From an uncultured Finegoldia sp. (lineage in GTDB: Bacteria; Bacillota; Clostridia; Tissierellales; Peptoniphilaceae), in contig NZ_CAMXVC010000009.1 of assembly GCF_947252345.1 (NCBI RefSeq), positions 1 through 47,483 on the forward strand: 47,483 bases of DNA, given 5' to 3'. Shown in pieces: positions 33,297 to 41,118 of this stretch. Every line of letters starts with the position of its first letter. Within the stretch, counting starts at the first letter, position 1. A model generated the notes under the pieces. The model saw nothing but the letters and a program-made list of their open reading frames with translations, was not told the origin of the DNA and did no database searches. The position numbers and the translations under genes are program-made.

Positions 33297-34216
33297 TGTG
33301 TGAATTTTTAATAAAAGCAGATAATGCAAATAAGAGATTGGATGTTTTTTTATCTGAGAATATGAATTTGTCAAGAAGCGAAGTACAAAAATTTATTGAT
33401 GATAAAAAAGTGTGCGTGAATGATAAGTCTCAAAAGAAAAACTACAAATTGAATTTAAACGATAAAATAAAGTTTGATTACGAGAAGGAAGATAAGACCA
33501 TAAAAGCTGAGAAATATGATTTAGATGTTGTATATGAAGATGATTATATCGCTGTGATTAACAAGGATAAAAATGTCATTGTTCATCCTACTGAATCTAT
33601 TTATTCAAAAACATTGGTGAATTATTTGATGTACAAATTTAAAAAACTAAGCGATATCGATGGAAATTTTAGGCGTGGAATTGTTCACAGATTGGACAAA
33701 GACACTACTGGACTAATAATAATTGCAAAGGACAACGAAACTCACAACAAATTAAAAAAAATAATCCAAAATCACGAGATTTCTAAAACATATTTGTGTA
33801 TTGTTCATGGAAAAATTGACGAAAATGGAGTTATCGAGAAGTTTATGAGTAGAAATCCTAAGGATAGGAAGAAAATGATGGTCTCAGACGAAGGAAAACT
33901 TTCTGTATCGTATTTCGAGAGGTTAGATTATAATGAGGATTATTCCCTTGTTAAAGTTCAAATTAAGACGGGAAGAACTCATCAAATAAGAGTGCATATG
34001 AATTATGTCCATCATCCTATTTTAGGGGACAAATTGTACGGTCTAAAAAAAGAAAAAATTATTTTCGACAGTCAAGTTCTTCATGCTTACAATTTACAAT
34101 TCACTCATCCGATTACTAATAAAAAATTAAATATTACTGCAGATTTAAAAGATGATTTTATATTGGCTTTGAAAAAAACAGGATTAGATTACAAAAAAAT
34201 TCCTTCTAAGATTTAA
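33293..34216 (+). CDS. RluD-type large-subunit rRNA pseudouridine synthase
   Basis: 307 residues. An N-terminal S4 domain (LDVFLSENMNLSRSEVQKFIDDKKVCVN) is followed by the RsuA/RluA catalytic domain with HRLDKDTTG (132-140, catalytic Asp135) and TGRTHQIRVHM. It is probably RluD or a close RluA relative modifying 23S rRNA. Start 33293 gives an ATGA overlap with ung; the adjacent ATG 33296 is possible. lspA-rluD adjacency is common, though here ung is inserted between them. Confidence 0.93.
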   Translation: MMCEFLIKADNANKRLDVFLSENMNLSRSEVQKFIDDKKVCVNDKSQKKNYKLNLNDKIKFDYEKEDKTIKAEKYDLDVVYEDDYIAVINKDKNVIVHPTESIYSKTLVNYLMYKFKKLSDIDGNFRRGIVHRLDKDTTGLIIIAKDNETHNKLKKIIQNHEISKTYLCIVHGKIDENGVIEKFMSRNPKDRKKMMVSDEGKLSVSYFERLDYNEDYSLVKVQIKTGRTHQIRVHMNYVHHPILGDKLYGLKKEKIIFDSQVLHAYNLQFTHPITNKKLNITADLKDDFILALKKTGLDYKKIPSKI

Positions 34217-34233
34217 CTTAGAAGGAATTTTTA
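34195..34233 (+). terminator. Bidirectional terminator between the rluD-like gene and degV
   Basis: AAATTCCTTCTAAG and CTTAGAAGGAATTT form a 14-bp stem with a 6-base loop, flanked by A and T tracts that serve both converging genes. Confidence 0.85.
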
Positions 34234-35118
34234 TATGTCTGCTAATTCTTCTGATAAAAAAGTATTGCTGAAAAATACACCCAATAATTCAGGACCTGTA
34301 TGTGCACCGATAACACAACCAAGATTTTTCGTAATTATATTTTTGAAAGCAAAATCTTCACTTAATTTTTCAACAAGCTGTTCTGCTTGTGATTTATTTT
34401 CTCCGTAACAAACATAAACTGTTTGATTTGAATTTACATTGTTATTGCATTTTTCAATTATCAGATTTTTAATTTTCAAATAAGTTTGTTTGTCGCCTCT
34501 AGCTTTGTCAAGAACATTTAATTTCCCATTAGATTTATCAACATGTATTATAGGTCTAATGTTTAATAGTGAACCCATAATTTTTTGTGTCTTGGACAAT
34601 CGTCCGCCTCGATATAAATATTCAAGATTGTTTACTGTAAATATATGCTCTTGTGATTTGATAATTTCATCTAATTTTTCGGAAATTTCTTCGAAACTAT
34701 AATTCAACTCAATAAGTTTCAATGCTTTGTAAACGACAGATGTTTGACCTGAGCAGGCAGACAAAGAATCTTTTACTATTATTTTGTAATCTTTGTTTTC
34801 TGATAATAAATCATTCATAGCCATCAAAGCAGTTTGAAAAGTGCTAGACAAACCACTAGATAAAGTGATGCAAATTATCTCGTTGCCATCATTCAATTCA
34901 TTTTTAAAAGTTTCATAGTATTGTTTGTAAGAAACTTGGCTTGTTTTGAATACTTCAGATTTTTTCATCCTCGAAAACATATCTTTAGAAGTAATGTTGA
35001 TGCCTTCAAAATACTCGTCATTGCCGCTTATAACTGGCATATTAAGTAAAATTAGATTCTGATTTTGCTCTGATTGAGATAATTGGCTTCCAGAATCTGT
35101 GATTATTTTTATTGACAT
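34231..35118 (-). CDS. DegV family fatty-acid-binding protein
   Basis: 295 residues. The DegV fold is marked by IITDSGSQL at the N-terminus, FKTSQVSYKQY, the lipid-contact loop LSSGLSSTFQ and the C-terminal IGAHTGPELLG. Members bind fatty acids, several as FakB subunits handing fatty acids to the FakA kinase. No fakA is in the window. The minus-strand GGAGGA site supports the start. The tRNA-Thr gene lies 32 bases upstream on the same strand, so they may share a transcript. Confidence 0.93.
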   Translation of the reverse strand: MSIKIITDSGSQLSQSEQNQNLILLNMPVISGNDEYFEGINITSKDMFSRMKKSEVFKTSQVSYKQYYETFKNELNDGNEIICITLSSGLSSTFQTALMAMNDLLSENKDYKIIVKDSLSACSGQTSVVYKALKLIELNYSFEEISEKLDEIIKSQEHIFTVNNLEYLYRGGRLSKTQKIMGSLLNIRPIIHVDKSNGKLNVLDKARGDKQTYLKIKNLIIEKCNNNVNSNQTVYVCYGENKSQAEQLVEKLSEDFAFKNIITKNLGCVIGAHTGPELLGVFFSNTFLSEELADI

Positions 35119-35150
35119 TCTATCCTCCGATAAAGTTTTATATATAAAAA

Positions 35151-35226
35151 TGGTGCTGTTGAGAGGAATCGAACCTCCGACCTATTGATTACGAATCAAT
35201 TGCTCTACCGACTGAGCCACAACAGC
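35151..35226 (-). tRNA. tRNA-Thr(CGU)
   Basis: Minus-strand cloverleaf with acceptor GCTGTTG/CAACAGC, anticodon stem ATTGA/TCAAT and loop TTCGTAA, giving anticodon CGT (reads ACG). The T loop has GTTCGATT and the CCA end is encoded. Confidence 0.96.
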
Positions 35227-35242
35227 AAATACATATACATTT

Positions 35243-35271
35243 ATTATAAACTTTACGCATATAATTTACAA
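35243..35271 (-). promoter_or_regulatory. Promoter of tRNA-Thr (and perhaps degV)
   Basis: On the minus strand, TTGTAA (35271-35266), 17-base spacer and consensus TATAAT (35248-35243). Confidence 0.75.
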
Positions 35272-35296
35272 GCGGTTTTAAGAATAGAAATAATTA

Positions 35297-35325
35297 TTTA
35301 AAATTAAGATAAATTATGATAAAAT
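35297..35325 (+). promoter_or_regulatory. Promoter of the glucosaminidase gene
   Basis: TTTAAA (35297-35302), 17-base spacer, TAAAAT (35320-35325), with TG at 35317-35318 giving an extended -10. Confidence 0.55.
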
Positions 35326-35349
35326 ACTAAACATATTCTAGGAGGAAGA

Positions 35350-36024
35350 ATGAAAAATAAAAAAATACTCAAAAAAAGATTTGCCATTTTTATATTGATG
35401 ATTGGATTTTGTTTTTGTTTAGTGGTAAACTTTTCTGGCAATTACTTGGGATTTGCAGGAGTTAAAACACATAAAAAATCAGAATTGAATCCACAAGAGT
35501 TGCAAACTCTGGACAAAATAAAAAAAGATTTGGATGTATTTAAAAGAAAAGGCGCCTTAAAAATATCAGAAGATAATATTTTCTATCCAATTCATAAATC
35601 AGGAATATCGGAGAGAATGCTGGAAGTTTGTTTGGAAGATACTGCATTGAGAGGAAACGCTCATTCTTTTATTAAGGTTGAAAAAAAATACGGAGTTAAT
35701 GCTATTTATTTGCTTGCTATTGCAAACCACGAATCAAATTTTGGCGAGAGTAGAATAGCAAAAGATAAAAAAAATCTTTTTGGATTCAATGCCATAGACT
35801 CTAATCCTTACAATGGAGCAAGTGAATATGAATCTTTGGATAAGGGAATACAAGAAATTGGAAAGAAAATCAAGATTTTATATCTCAGCGAAAACGGAAA
35901 GTATTTTAAAGGATATAATTCGTACGCTATGAACAAAAATTATGCCAGTGATAAAAATTGGGGAGAAAAAGTAAATAATCATATGATTATGATTGCAGAA
36001 AAAATACTCAATAGCTATAAATAA
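35350..36024 (+). CDS. Secreted or membrane-anchored glucosaminidase (GH73-like)
   Basis: 224 residues. An uncleaved-looking N-terminal hydrophobic segment (about 9-29) is followed by a spacer and a glucosaminidase domain. LLAIANHESNFGESRIAKDKK carries the probable catalytic Glu128, and LFGFNAIDSNPYNGA is the following conserved loop. This resembles LytB/LytG-type N-acetylglucosaminidases that trim peptidoglycan glycan strands. No wall-binding repeats are present. The strong AGGAGGA site sets the start. The nuclease lipoprotein gene follows in the same direction. Confidence 0.87.
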   Translation: MKNKKILKKRFAIFILMIGFCFCLVVNFSGNYLGFAGVKTHKKSELNPQELQTLDKIKKDLDVFKRKGALKISEDNIFYPIHKSGISERMLEVCLEDTALRGNAHSFIKVEKKYGVNAIYLLAIANHESNFGESRIAKDKKNLFGFNAIDSNPYNGASEYESLDKGIQEIGKKIKILYLSENGKYFKGYNSYAMNKNYASDKNWGEKVNNHMIMIAEKILNSYK

Positions 36025-36052
36025 ACTATATTACACGAAGACGAGAGGATTT

Positions 36053-36739
36053 ATGAAGAAATTATTATTGTTTTTACTGTCGATAATCGCATTGACAAGT
36101 TGTGATAATTTTTCACGACAAAACAGCGAAAATATGTACGATGTCGTCAGAGTAGTCGACGGTGACACTGTTATCTTAAATATTGATGGGAACAAAACTA
36201 GAATAAGGTTGATAGGGGTGGATACACCCGAAAGTGTTGCACATGATAAAAGCAAAAATGTCAAAGAAGGTAAGATAGCTAGCGATTACACGAAAAAATT
36301 ATTGACTAACAAAAAAGTAAGATTAGAATATGATAATGAAAAAGAAGACATCTACCATAGAAAACTCGGATATTTGTTTTTGGATGATGAATTTATAAAT
36401 GAAAAATTGCTAATGGAAGGAATGGCAAAGTTATACACAAAAACTGGCAATAAAAAATATTTCGAGAGATTAAAAAATGCAGAAAATTTTGCGAAAAAGA
36501 ACAAAAAAGGATTCTGGAAAAATTATTATGTTAAAGATAATAAATTATATGTAAAGTACATTGATTCGAATGGAAGGGGATTAATCAAAGGAAACATCAA
36601 TAAAAAAGGATACAAAATTTATCATCTTCCTCATCAAAAAAACTATAAAAATGTTAAAATAAACTTAAAAAAAGGTGAGAAGTACTTTAGAACAGAAAAA
36701 GAAGCACAAGATGCAGGTTTTTCAAGGGCGGCACGATAA
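36053..36739 (+). CDS. Thermonuclease-like lipoprotein with C-terminal Ada-like/sunset-type domain
   Basis: 228 residues. A lipoprotein signal ends LTSC (Cys17). The staphylococcal nuclease fold follows, with VVDGDTV, the active-site residues Arg52 and Glu60 in RLIGVDTPE, and Arg103. The last 55 residues (IKGNINKKGYKIYHLP, KGEKYFRTEKEAQDAGF) match a small domain often appended to SNase proteins and related to Ada metal-binding modules. It lacks the cysteines that would bind zinc. It probably cleaves extracellular DNA or RNA from the outer membrane face. ATG 36053 follows GAGAGGA. Confidence 0.9.
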   Translation: MKKLLLFLLSIIALTSCDNFSRQNSENMYDVVRVVDGDTVILNIDGNKTRIRLIGVDTPESVAHDKSKNVKEGKIASDYTKKLLTNKKVRLEYDNEKEDIYHRKLGYLFLDDEFINEKLLMEGMAKLYTKTGNKKYFERLKNAENFAKKNKKGFWKNYYVKDNKLYVKYIDSNGRGLIKGNINKKGYKIYHLPHQKNYKNVKINLKKGEKYFRTEKEAQDAGFSRAAR

Positions 36740-36743
36740 ATTC

Positions 36744-36772
36744 TTGCAAAAAAATGTAAATGATGCTATACT
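36744..36772 (+). promoter_or_regulatory. Upstream promoter of the tRNA-His/Leu operon
   Basis: TTGCAA (36744-36749), 17-base spacer, TATACT (36767-36772), with TG at 36764-36765. Confidence 0.55.
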
Positions 36773-36811
36773 TAAAAAGTCATAAACGCACAAAAGAAAT
36801 TTTACAAATAC

Positions 36812-36840
36812 TTGACAAGTAAAATTTACTGTGTTAAGAT
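36812..36840 (+). promoter_or_regulatory. Main promoter of the tRNA-His/Leu operon
   Basis: Consensus TTGACA (36812-36817), 17-base spacer, TAAGAT (36835-36840). With the element at 36744 it forms a tandem promoter pair. Confidence 0.8.
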
Positions 36841-36864
36841 AATAAAGTAGTCAATTGAGGCTAT

Positions 36865-36942
36865 GGTGGATGTAGCCTAGTTGGTTAGGGCGTCAGTTTG
36901 TGGCACTGAAGATCGAGAGTTCGAATCTCTTCATCCACCCCA
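36865..36942 (+). tRNA. tRNA-His(GUG)
   Basis: Acceptor stem GTGGATG with CATCCAC, extended by G-1 (36865) opposite C73, the histidine identity pair. The anticodon loop TTGTGGC gives GTG. CCA is encoded. Confidence 0.96.
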
Positions 36943-36945
36943 TAA

Positions 36946-37029
36946 GCAGGAATGGCGGAATTGGCAGACGCGCTAGACTTAGGATCTAGTGTCTTTGACG
37001 TGGGGGTTCAAGTCCTCTTTCCTGCACCA
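36946..37029 (+). tRNA. tRNA-Leu(UAG)
   Basis: A class II tRNA with a long variable arm. Acceptor GCAGGAA/TTCCTGC, anticodon stem CTAGA/TCTAG with loop CTTAGGA, anticodon TAG (reads CUA). A73 and CCA are encoded. It is 3 bases after tRNA-His and is co-transcribed with it. Confidence 0.96.
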
Positions 37030-37035
37030 AATTAT

Positions 37036-37079
37036 AAAGTCAATTTAAATGGTTTTAATCATTTGAATTGACTTTTTTT
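37036..37079 (+). terminator. Terminator of the tRNA-His/Leu operon
   Basis: AAAGTCAATTTAAATG pairs with CATTTGAATTGACTTT (one mismatch) around an 8-base loop, followed by a T run. Confidence 0.85.
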
Positions 37080-37244
37080 ATTTGAAAATTTTACTTATTT
37101 CTGTTTATTAGAATAAAGATAAATAAATTATCGAATAAATTATGTTGGAAACGTCTTTGTCGGATATAAAGCGTAAAAAAATCATTAAAATTGATTATGC
37201 GTTGTAAATTAAGGGTTCAGGACAAAAATTCTACAAGAAAATTT
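37080..37244. other. Non-coding spacer with GGGTTCAGG motif, copy 2
   Basis: AT-rich spacer between the two tRNA-Leu loci. GGGTTCAGG at 37213-37221 is followed by ACAAAAATT and lacks the downstream CCC and T run of copies 1 and 3. A 21-codon frame starting ATG 37142 and ending TAA at 37207 stands just before the motif, but it has no ribosome site and no recognisable similarity. Confidence 0.45.
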
Positions 37245-37286
37245 TCAAAATAAAAAACAAAAAAGATAGCTAAAATAGCTATCTTT
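37245..37286 (-). terminator. Terminator of the minus-strand tRNA-Leu
   Basis: AAAGATAGCTA/TAGCTATCTTT (37262-37286) with a 3-base loop. Read on the minus strand it is followed by TTTTTTGTTTTTTATTTTG, a strong release tract. Confidence 0.85.
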
Positions 37287-37292
37287 CTTTTA

Positions 37293-37379
37293 TGGTGCCG
37301 GAGGCGGGACTTGAACCCGCACGGTGTTGCCACCGCTGGATTTTGAGTCCAGTACGTCTGCCAATTCCATCACTCCGGC
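37293..37379 (-). tRNA. tRNA-Leu(CAA)
   Basis: A class II tRNA on the minus strand. Acceptor GCCGGAG/CTCCGGC, anticodon stem CTGGA/TCCAG with loop CTCAAAA, giving anticodon CAA (reads UUG). It has a long variable arm and encoded CCA. Confidence 0.96.
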
Positions 37380-37389
37380 TGACTTAATA

Positions 37390-37418
37390 AGTATAGCATA
37401 AAGTAAAAATAATGTAAA
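37390..37418 (-). promoter_or_regulatory. Promoter of tRNA-Leu(CAA)
   Basis: On the minus strand, TTTACA (37418-37413), 17-base spacer, TATACT (37395-37390). Confidence 0.7.
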
Positions 37419-37517
37419 GTATTTTTTGAAAAAAAGATAAACATTTCAAGCCTTTAAATTTTCCATTAGAAGTTAGCGTATCTTAGTAATTTTGTAGACT
37501 TTAGGGTATTATTTTTG

Positions 37518-37526
37518 TGCTATAAT
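37518..37526 (+). promoter_or_regulatory. Extended -10 promoter of the DUF1002 gene
   Basis: TGCTATAAT with no clear -35 box, 24 bases upstream of the start codon. Confidence 0.5.
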
Positions 37527-37550
37527 CTATGTGAATGGAGGATGGATTCT

Positions 37551-38504
37551 ATGAAAAGAATTATAATTTGTTTATTTGCAATTTTGATTTCTTTATCGCC
37601 GACAATTAGTCAAGCAAAAGATATCGATACTAAAGTTGTTGATGAGAGATGGGGTAAACCTACTTTTGTATATGGAGAAAGTCTTGATAAATCACAAATT
37701 AGAAAAACAATGGAGCTTTTGAATATTGAAGATTACAATAATGTCAAATCAGTTAGAGTAAGTTACAATGACTTGCTAAAATATGTTGGTGGGGATGAAT
37801 CAAATCAAGGAAGTATGATTTCTAGTGTTTTGGTAAAAAAAGAAAATAAAGGACAAGGCATAAACGTAAATATTACAACGCCGGACAATATTACATTAAT
37901 TACGGAAAAACAATATCAAAATGCAGCTGTAACTGCAGGAGTTAAAGATTGCACTATAATGGTAGCTGCTATCAGACCGGTTACTGGGGAATCTGCTTTA
38001 ACAGGAGTTTATAAGGCTTTTGAAGCGAATGGGGAAAAATTAGACAGAGATAGAATTAGAGTCGCACAAAAAGAATTAGAAGTTGTCAGCGACATCAATC
38101 AAGAAAACAATGATAAATCAAAATACAGTAGAGATAAATTAAATGATGCTATGGTGGTCATTAAGGACAATATAGCAAATATAAACATAAATAATGGAAA
38201 CGCACCATCATTAGAAGAAATCAAAAAAATTGTAAATGATGCTATAAAGGACAATAACTTGGATGATGTAATAACCGAAAAACAAAAAGAAGAATTGGTA
38301 AAATTGTTTGAAAAATATTCAAATACTAAATCGATTAATGCTGAAGATATTAAATCGGAATTGTCAAATATTTCAGGAAAAGTTATTGAGAGTGCAAAAA
38401 ATATTTATAAAAAAGCTGAAGAATCAGGACTTATTGATAAAATAATTAATTTATTTGCTTCAATTTTAAAATCTATTGCTGAATCATTAGATTCAAGTAA
38501 ATAA
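37551..38504 (+). CDS. Secreted DUF1002 domain protein
   Basis: 317 residues. A signal peptide (MKRIIICLFAILISLSPTISQA) with cleavage likely after SQA is followed by the DUF1002 region (about 30-180): LLKYVGGDESNQGSMISSVLV and AVTAGVKDCTIMVAAIRPVTGESALTGVYKAFE. The C-terminal half is helical and rich in Lys, Glu and Asn. The family (Bacillus YpuA-like) is exported and has no settled biochemical role. ATG 37551 lies 8 bases after GGAGGA. It is transcribed alone and ends at the GGGTTCAGG element. Confidence 0.85.
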   Translation: MKRIIICLFAILISLSPTISQAKDIDTKVVDERWGKPTFVYGESLDKSQIRKTMELLNIEDYNNVKSVRVSYNDLLKYVGGDESNQGSMISSVLVKKENKGQGINVNITTPDNITLITEKQYQNAAVTAGVKDCTIMVAAIRPVTGESALTGVYKAFEANGEKLDRDRIRVAQKELEVVSDINQENNDKSKYSRDKLNDAMVVIKDNIANININNGNAPSLEEIKKIVNDAIKDNNLDDVITEKQKEELVKLFEKYSNTKSINAEDIKSELSNISGKVIESAKNIYKKAEESGLIDKIINLFASILKSIAESLDSSK

Positions 38505-38505
38505 A

Positions 38506-38534
38506 CGGGTTCAGGTAAATTGATGCCCTTTTCT
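38506..38534 (+). terminator. Terminator-like GGGTTCAGG element, copy 3
   Basis: CGGGTTCAGG starts 1 base after the DUF1002 stop. GGG and TCA can pair with TGA and CCC around GGTAAAT, followed by TTTTCTC. It shares its first 12 bases (ACGGGTTCAGGT, counting the final A of the stop codon region) with copy 1 at 40. Confidence 0.45.
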
Positions 38535-38589
38535 CATTTTTTAAAATAAAAATTTTTATGTTATTTAGATAACTATTATTATTACAAAC

Positions 38590-38617
38590 TTGTATTTGTT
38601 TTAAAATGTGATATAAT
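38590..38617 (+). promoter_or_regulatory. ahpC promoter with TTACAAACTTGTA motif
   Basis: TTGTAT (38590-38595), 16-base spacer, TATAAT (38612-38617), with TG at 38609-38610. The 13-base TTACAAACTTGTA at 38582-38594 overlaps the -35 box and is identical to the one before ftsZ. Confidence 0.65.
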
Positions 38618-38650
38618 GTAATTGTAAATTGAAAATGAAAGGGTGATTAT

Positions 38651-39214
38651 ATGTCATTTATTAAAAAACATGTAGAGGAATTTAAGGTTCCAGCATATCA
38701 TAATGAAAAATTAACAGAAGTTTCTAGCGAAGATTTGAAAGGTCATTGGTCATTGTTGTTCTTCTATCCAGGAGACTTCACATTTGTATGTCCTACAGAA
38801 TTAGAAGATTTACAAAATTTATATTCAGAATTTAAAAACTTGAATTGTGAAATTTATTCTGTATCTACAGATTCAGAATTTGTTCATAAAGCATGGCATG
38901 ATAAATCTGAAAAGATTAAAAAATTGGAATACCCAATGTTATCTGATAGAGCATTCACATTATCCAGACAATTTGATGTTCTAAAAGAAGCAGATGGCCA
39001 AAGCCAAAGAGGTGCTTTCTTGATTAATCCTGAACTTGATGTAGTTTTATATGAAGTATCAGCAGATGGTATTGGTAGAAATGCACACGAATTATTAAGA
39101 AAATTACAAGCTGCTCAATATGTAGATAAATATGGCGATCAAGTTTGTCCAGCTAACTGGACTCCAGGTGAAGAAACATTAAAACCAGGAATAGACTTAG
39201 TAGGTAACTTATAA
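38651..39214 (+). CDS. ahpC: Alkyl hydroperoxide reductase subunit C (2-Cys peroxiredoxin)
   Basis: 187 residues, typical AhpC length. The peroxidatic Cys47 is in FTFVCPTEL and the resolving Cys166 in VCPANW. The C-terminus is TPGEETLKPGIDLVGNL. It reduces peroxides in the cytoplasm. No ahpF follows, so the electron donor must be encoded elsewhere. The nitroreductase at 41183 is not an AhpF. It is a single-gene unit with its own promoter and terminator. Confidence 0.97.
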   Translation: MSFIKKHVEEFKVPAYHNEKLTEVSSEDLKGHWSLLFFYPGDFTFVCPTELEDLQNLYSEFKNLNCEIYSVSTDSEFVHKAWHDKSEKIKKLEYPMLSDRAFTLSRQFDVLKEADGQSQRGAFLINPELDVVLYEVSADGIGRNAHELLRKLQAAQYVDKYGDQVCPANWTPGEETLKPGIDLVGNL

Positions 39215-39219
39215 AAACA

Positions 39220-39258
39220 AAAAATTAGCTGTAGATTCAATACAGCTAATTTTTTTTG
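39220..39258 (+). terminator. Bidirectional terminator between ahpC and the helicase gene
   Basis: AAAATTAGCTGTA/TACAGCTAATTTT stem with a 7-base loop and eight T. Its right part overlaps the end of the minus-strand helicase gene. Confidence 0.85.
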
Positions 39259-41087
39259 CTTTTTTCTATTTTTATTATGTCCTTTATAAATTGTGATGAA
39301 TCGACCTCAACTGAGTTTCTTGTTTTAGGTGATAAAAGCGTAAGCTTATCTTTGGCTCTTGTCATAGCAACATAGAACATTCTTCGTTCTTCTTCGTACA
39401 ATCCATCGTAGTTTTTATTATCAGAATCAATGTTTGCTGGAAATTCTCCGTCTATCAAATCAATAATGAAAACCTCATCAAATTCAAGACCCTTGGCAGA
39501 ATGCACCGTAGACAAATTTAGATTGCTGGATTTTTTTGTAGACTCTTTTTGTATTTTTTTCAATTTGTCGATTTCTTTAATAAAATCTTCGTAGCATTCG
39601 CAATCTTTGAAAATATATTTGTAAATTTCTACAAGTAAATCCAGTGAAATCTTTTGATTTTGGAACAGAACACTATCTTCGATGTATGTCTTGTAGTCGA
39701 TATCATTCATTATGATATCAATTTTTTTAGAACCTTTTGCTCTTTTTATAGCAGAAAAATAAGATTTCAAATCCATAAATCTGTCTACATAATATCTACT
39801 TAAAGTTGAATCATCGAGAAGTCTGTCGAGAATGGGGATTTTTTCGTCATAGGTTTCAAGTTGGTTCACTGACGTTTTTTTGATGTAACTATTGAGTTTA
39901 TAATAAATATCTCTAAACAAACCAACCGAAGTTTTATTTTCTGAAAAAGCCACCATTTTCAAAATATCATTCAATACAAAATGATTATAAAAGTCATCTT
40001 TTTGATATCTTGAATGAAATTCTACATTGTAATCTTGTAAATATTTCATCAGAGCTATTGAGGAGATATTTTTTCTGTAGAGAATAGCGGTTTTCTTATT
40101 TGCATTCACATTGTTGATTATATATTTGTACATAGACAGAAAATTTTGTGTAAATTTAATGATAATTTCCTTATCAGATTGCTTTGTAAAGGATACATCT
40201 TTGTTATACCTATTTTTATTTTGCTTTATAAACAAATTACTAGCATTAACAATTTTTTCACTGCATCTAAAATTTTGATTTATATAATAAATAGTCGCAT
40301 CACTAAATATATTCTTGAAATCTAGCAAATAGCCTGGGTCAGCTCCTCTAAAGGAATATATAGATTGGTCATCATCAGCAACTATGAAAATATTATTTTC
40401 AGGAAATGCTAGTTTTTTAATCAATTCAAATTGTATTTTTGATGTATCTTGTCCCTCATCAACTTGAATAAATTTATATTTTCTTTTTATTCTTTTTAGA
40501 ATATACTCATTATTTTGCAAAATTTCGTATGATTTTGTAAGCATATCGTCAAAATCTAAGAAAAAATTTTTTGATTTGAAACTCTCATACTCGTTGTATA
40601 TCTTGCAGAAATTTTCGACATCGAATCTTGGAAAATTATCTATAATCATCATATTCTTACAGTAACCATAATACTGAAGAAATTTCTCGACATCTTCATC
40701 TTTTACGATTGATTTGTTGATGTTTTTGATTATGTGTTTTAACACAGAGTATTTGTTTACGTCACTATTCGATTCCAAAACTTTAAATATTCTGTTGTTC
40801 ATTTTGTAATGAAGTTTTATTATATAATAGCAAAAAGAATGAATTGTAGAAAAATATGGAGCCTTGATATCCGGAAAATTCAGAGAAAATCTTTCTTTCA
40901 TATCAGTTGCTTGAGATTTACTGAATGTTATCGAGAGGACATTTTCAGGATTTACGTTGTATTTTTCTTTTAGATAATTTATTCTATTTAGCAACACCGT
41001 TGTCTTGCCGGCACCAGGAACTGCAAGTACAAGTGCAGGGGATTTGTAGTGTGAAATAGCTTTTAATTGATTTTCAGTAAATTTCAT
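39246..41087 (-). CDS. UvrD/Rep-like superfamily 1 DNA helicase, short form
   Basis: 613 residues, shorter than PcrA/UvrD (about 720-750). Motifs in order: Walker A AVPGAGKTT (22-30, Lys28), motif Ia FSKSQATDMKER, motif II VDEGQDTSKIQ (Asp210, Glu211), motif III DDDQSIYSFRGADPG, motif V TVHSAKGLEFDEV and motif VI EERRMFYVAMTRAKD. Motif II has Gly where most relatives have Ala or Phe. It probably translocates 3'-5' on single-stranded DNA in repair. Start 41087 follows GGTGA; a longer frame to 41189 lacks support and would cover the promoter. Confidence 0.92.
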   Translation of the reverse strand: MKFTENQLKAISHYKSPALVLAVPGAGKTTVLLNRINYLKEKYNVNPENVLSITFSKSQATDMKERFSLNFPDIKAPYFSTIHSFCYYIIKLHYKMNNRIFKVLESNSDVNKYSVLKHIIKNINKSIVKDEDVEKFLQYYGYCKNMMIIDNFPRFDVENFCKIYNEYESFKSKNFFLDFDDMLTKSYEILQNNEYILKRIKRKYKFIQVDEGQDTSKIQFELIKKLAFPENNIFIVADDDQSIYSFRGADPGYLLDFKNIFSDATIYYINQNFRCSEKIVNASNLFIKQNKNRYNKDVSFTKQSDKEIIIKFTQNFLSMYKYIINNVNANKKTAILYRKNISSIALMKYLQDYNVEFHSRYQKDDFYNHFVLNDILKMVAFSENKTSVGLFRDIYYKLNSYIKKTSVNQLETYDEKIPILDRLLDDSTLSRYYVDRFMDLKSYFSAIKRAKGSKKIDIIMNDIDYKTYIEDSVLFQNQKISLDLLVEIYKYIFKDCECYEDFIKEIDKLKKIQKESTKKSSNLNLSTVHSAKGLEFDEVFIIDLIDGEFPANIDSDNKNYDGLYEEERRMFYVAMTRAKDKLTLLSPKTRNSVEVDSSQFIKDIIKIEKSKKN

Positions 41088-41103
41088 ATTATCACCAATA
41101 ATT

Positions 41104-41112
41104 ATTATATCA
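41104..41112 (-). promoter_or_regulatory. Extended -10 promoter of the helicase gene
   Basis: On the minus strand, TGATATAAT (41112-41104), 16 bases before the start codon. No well-spaced -35 box. Confidence 0.45.
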
Positions 41113-41118
41113 AAATGT

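Noticed and set aside
34231..35226. Integrated element using tRNA-Thr as attachment site
   Set aside because: There is no integrase, no repeat of the tRNA 3' end nearby, and the neighbours are ordinary chromosomal genes.
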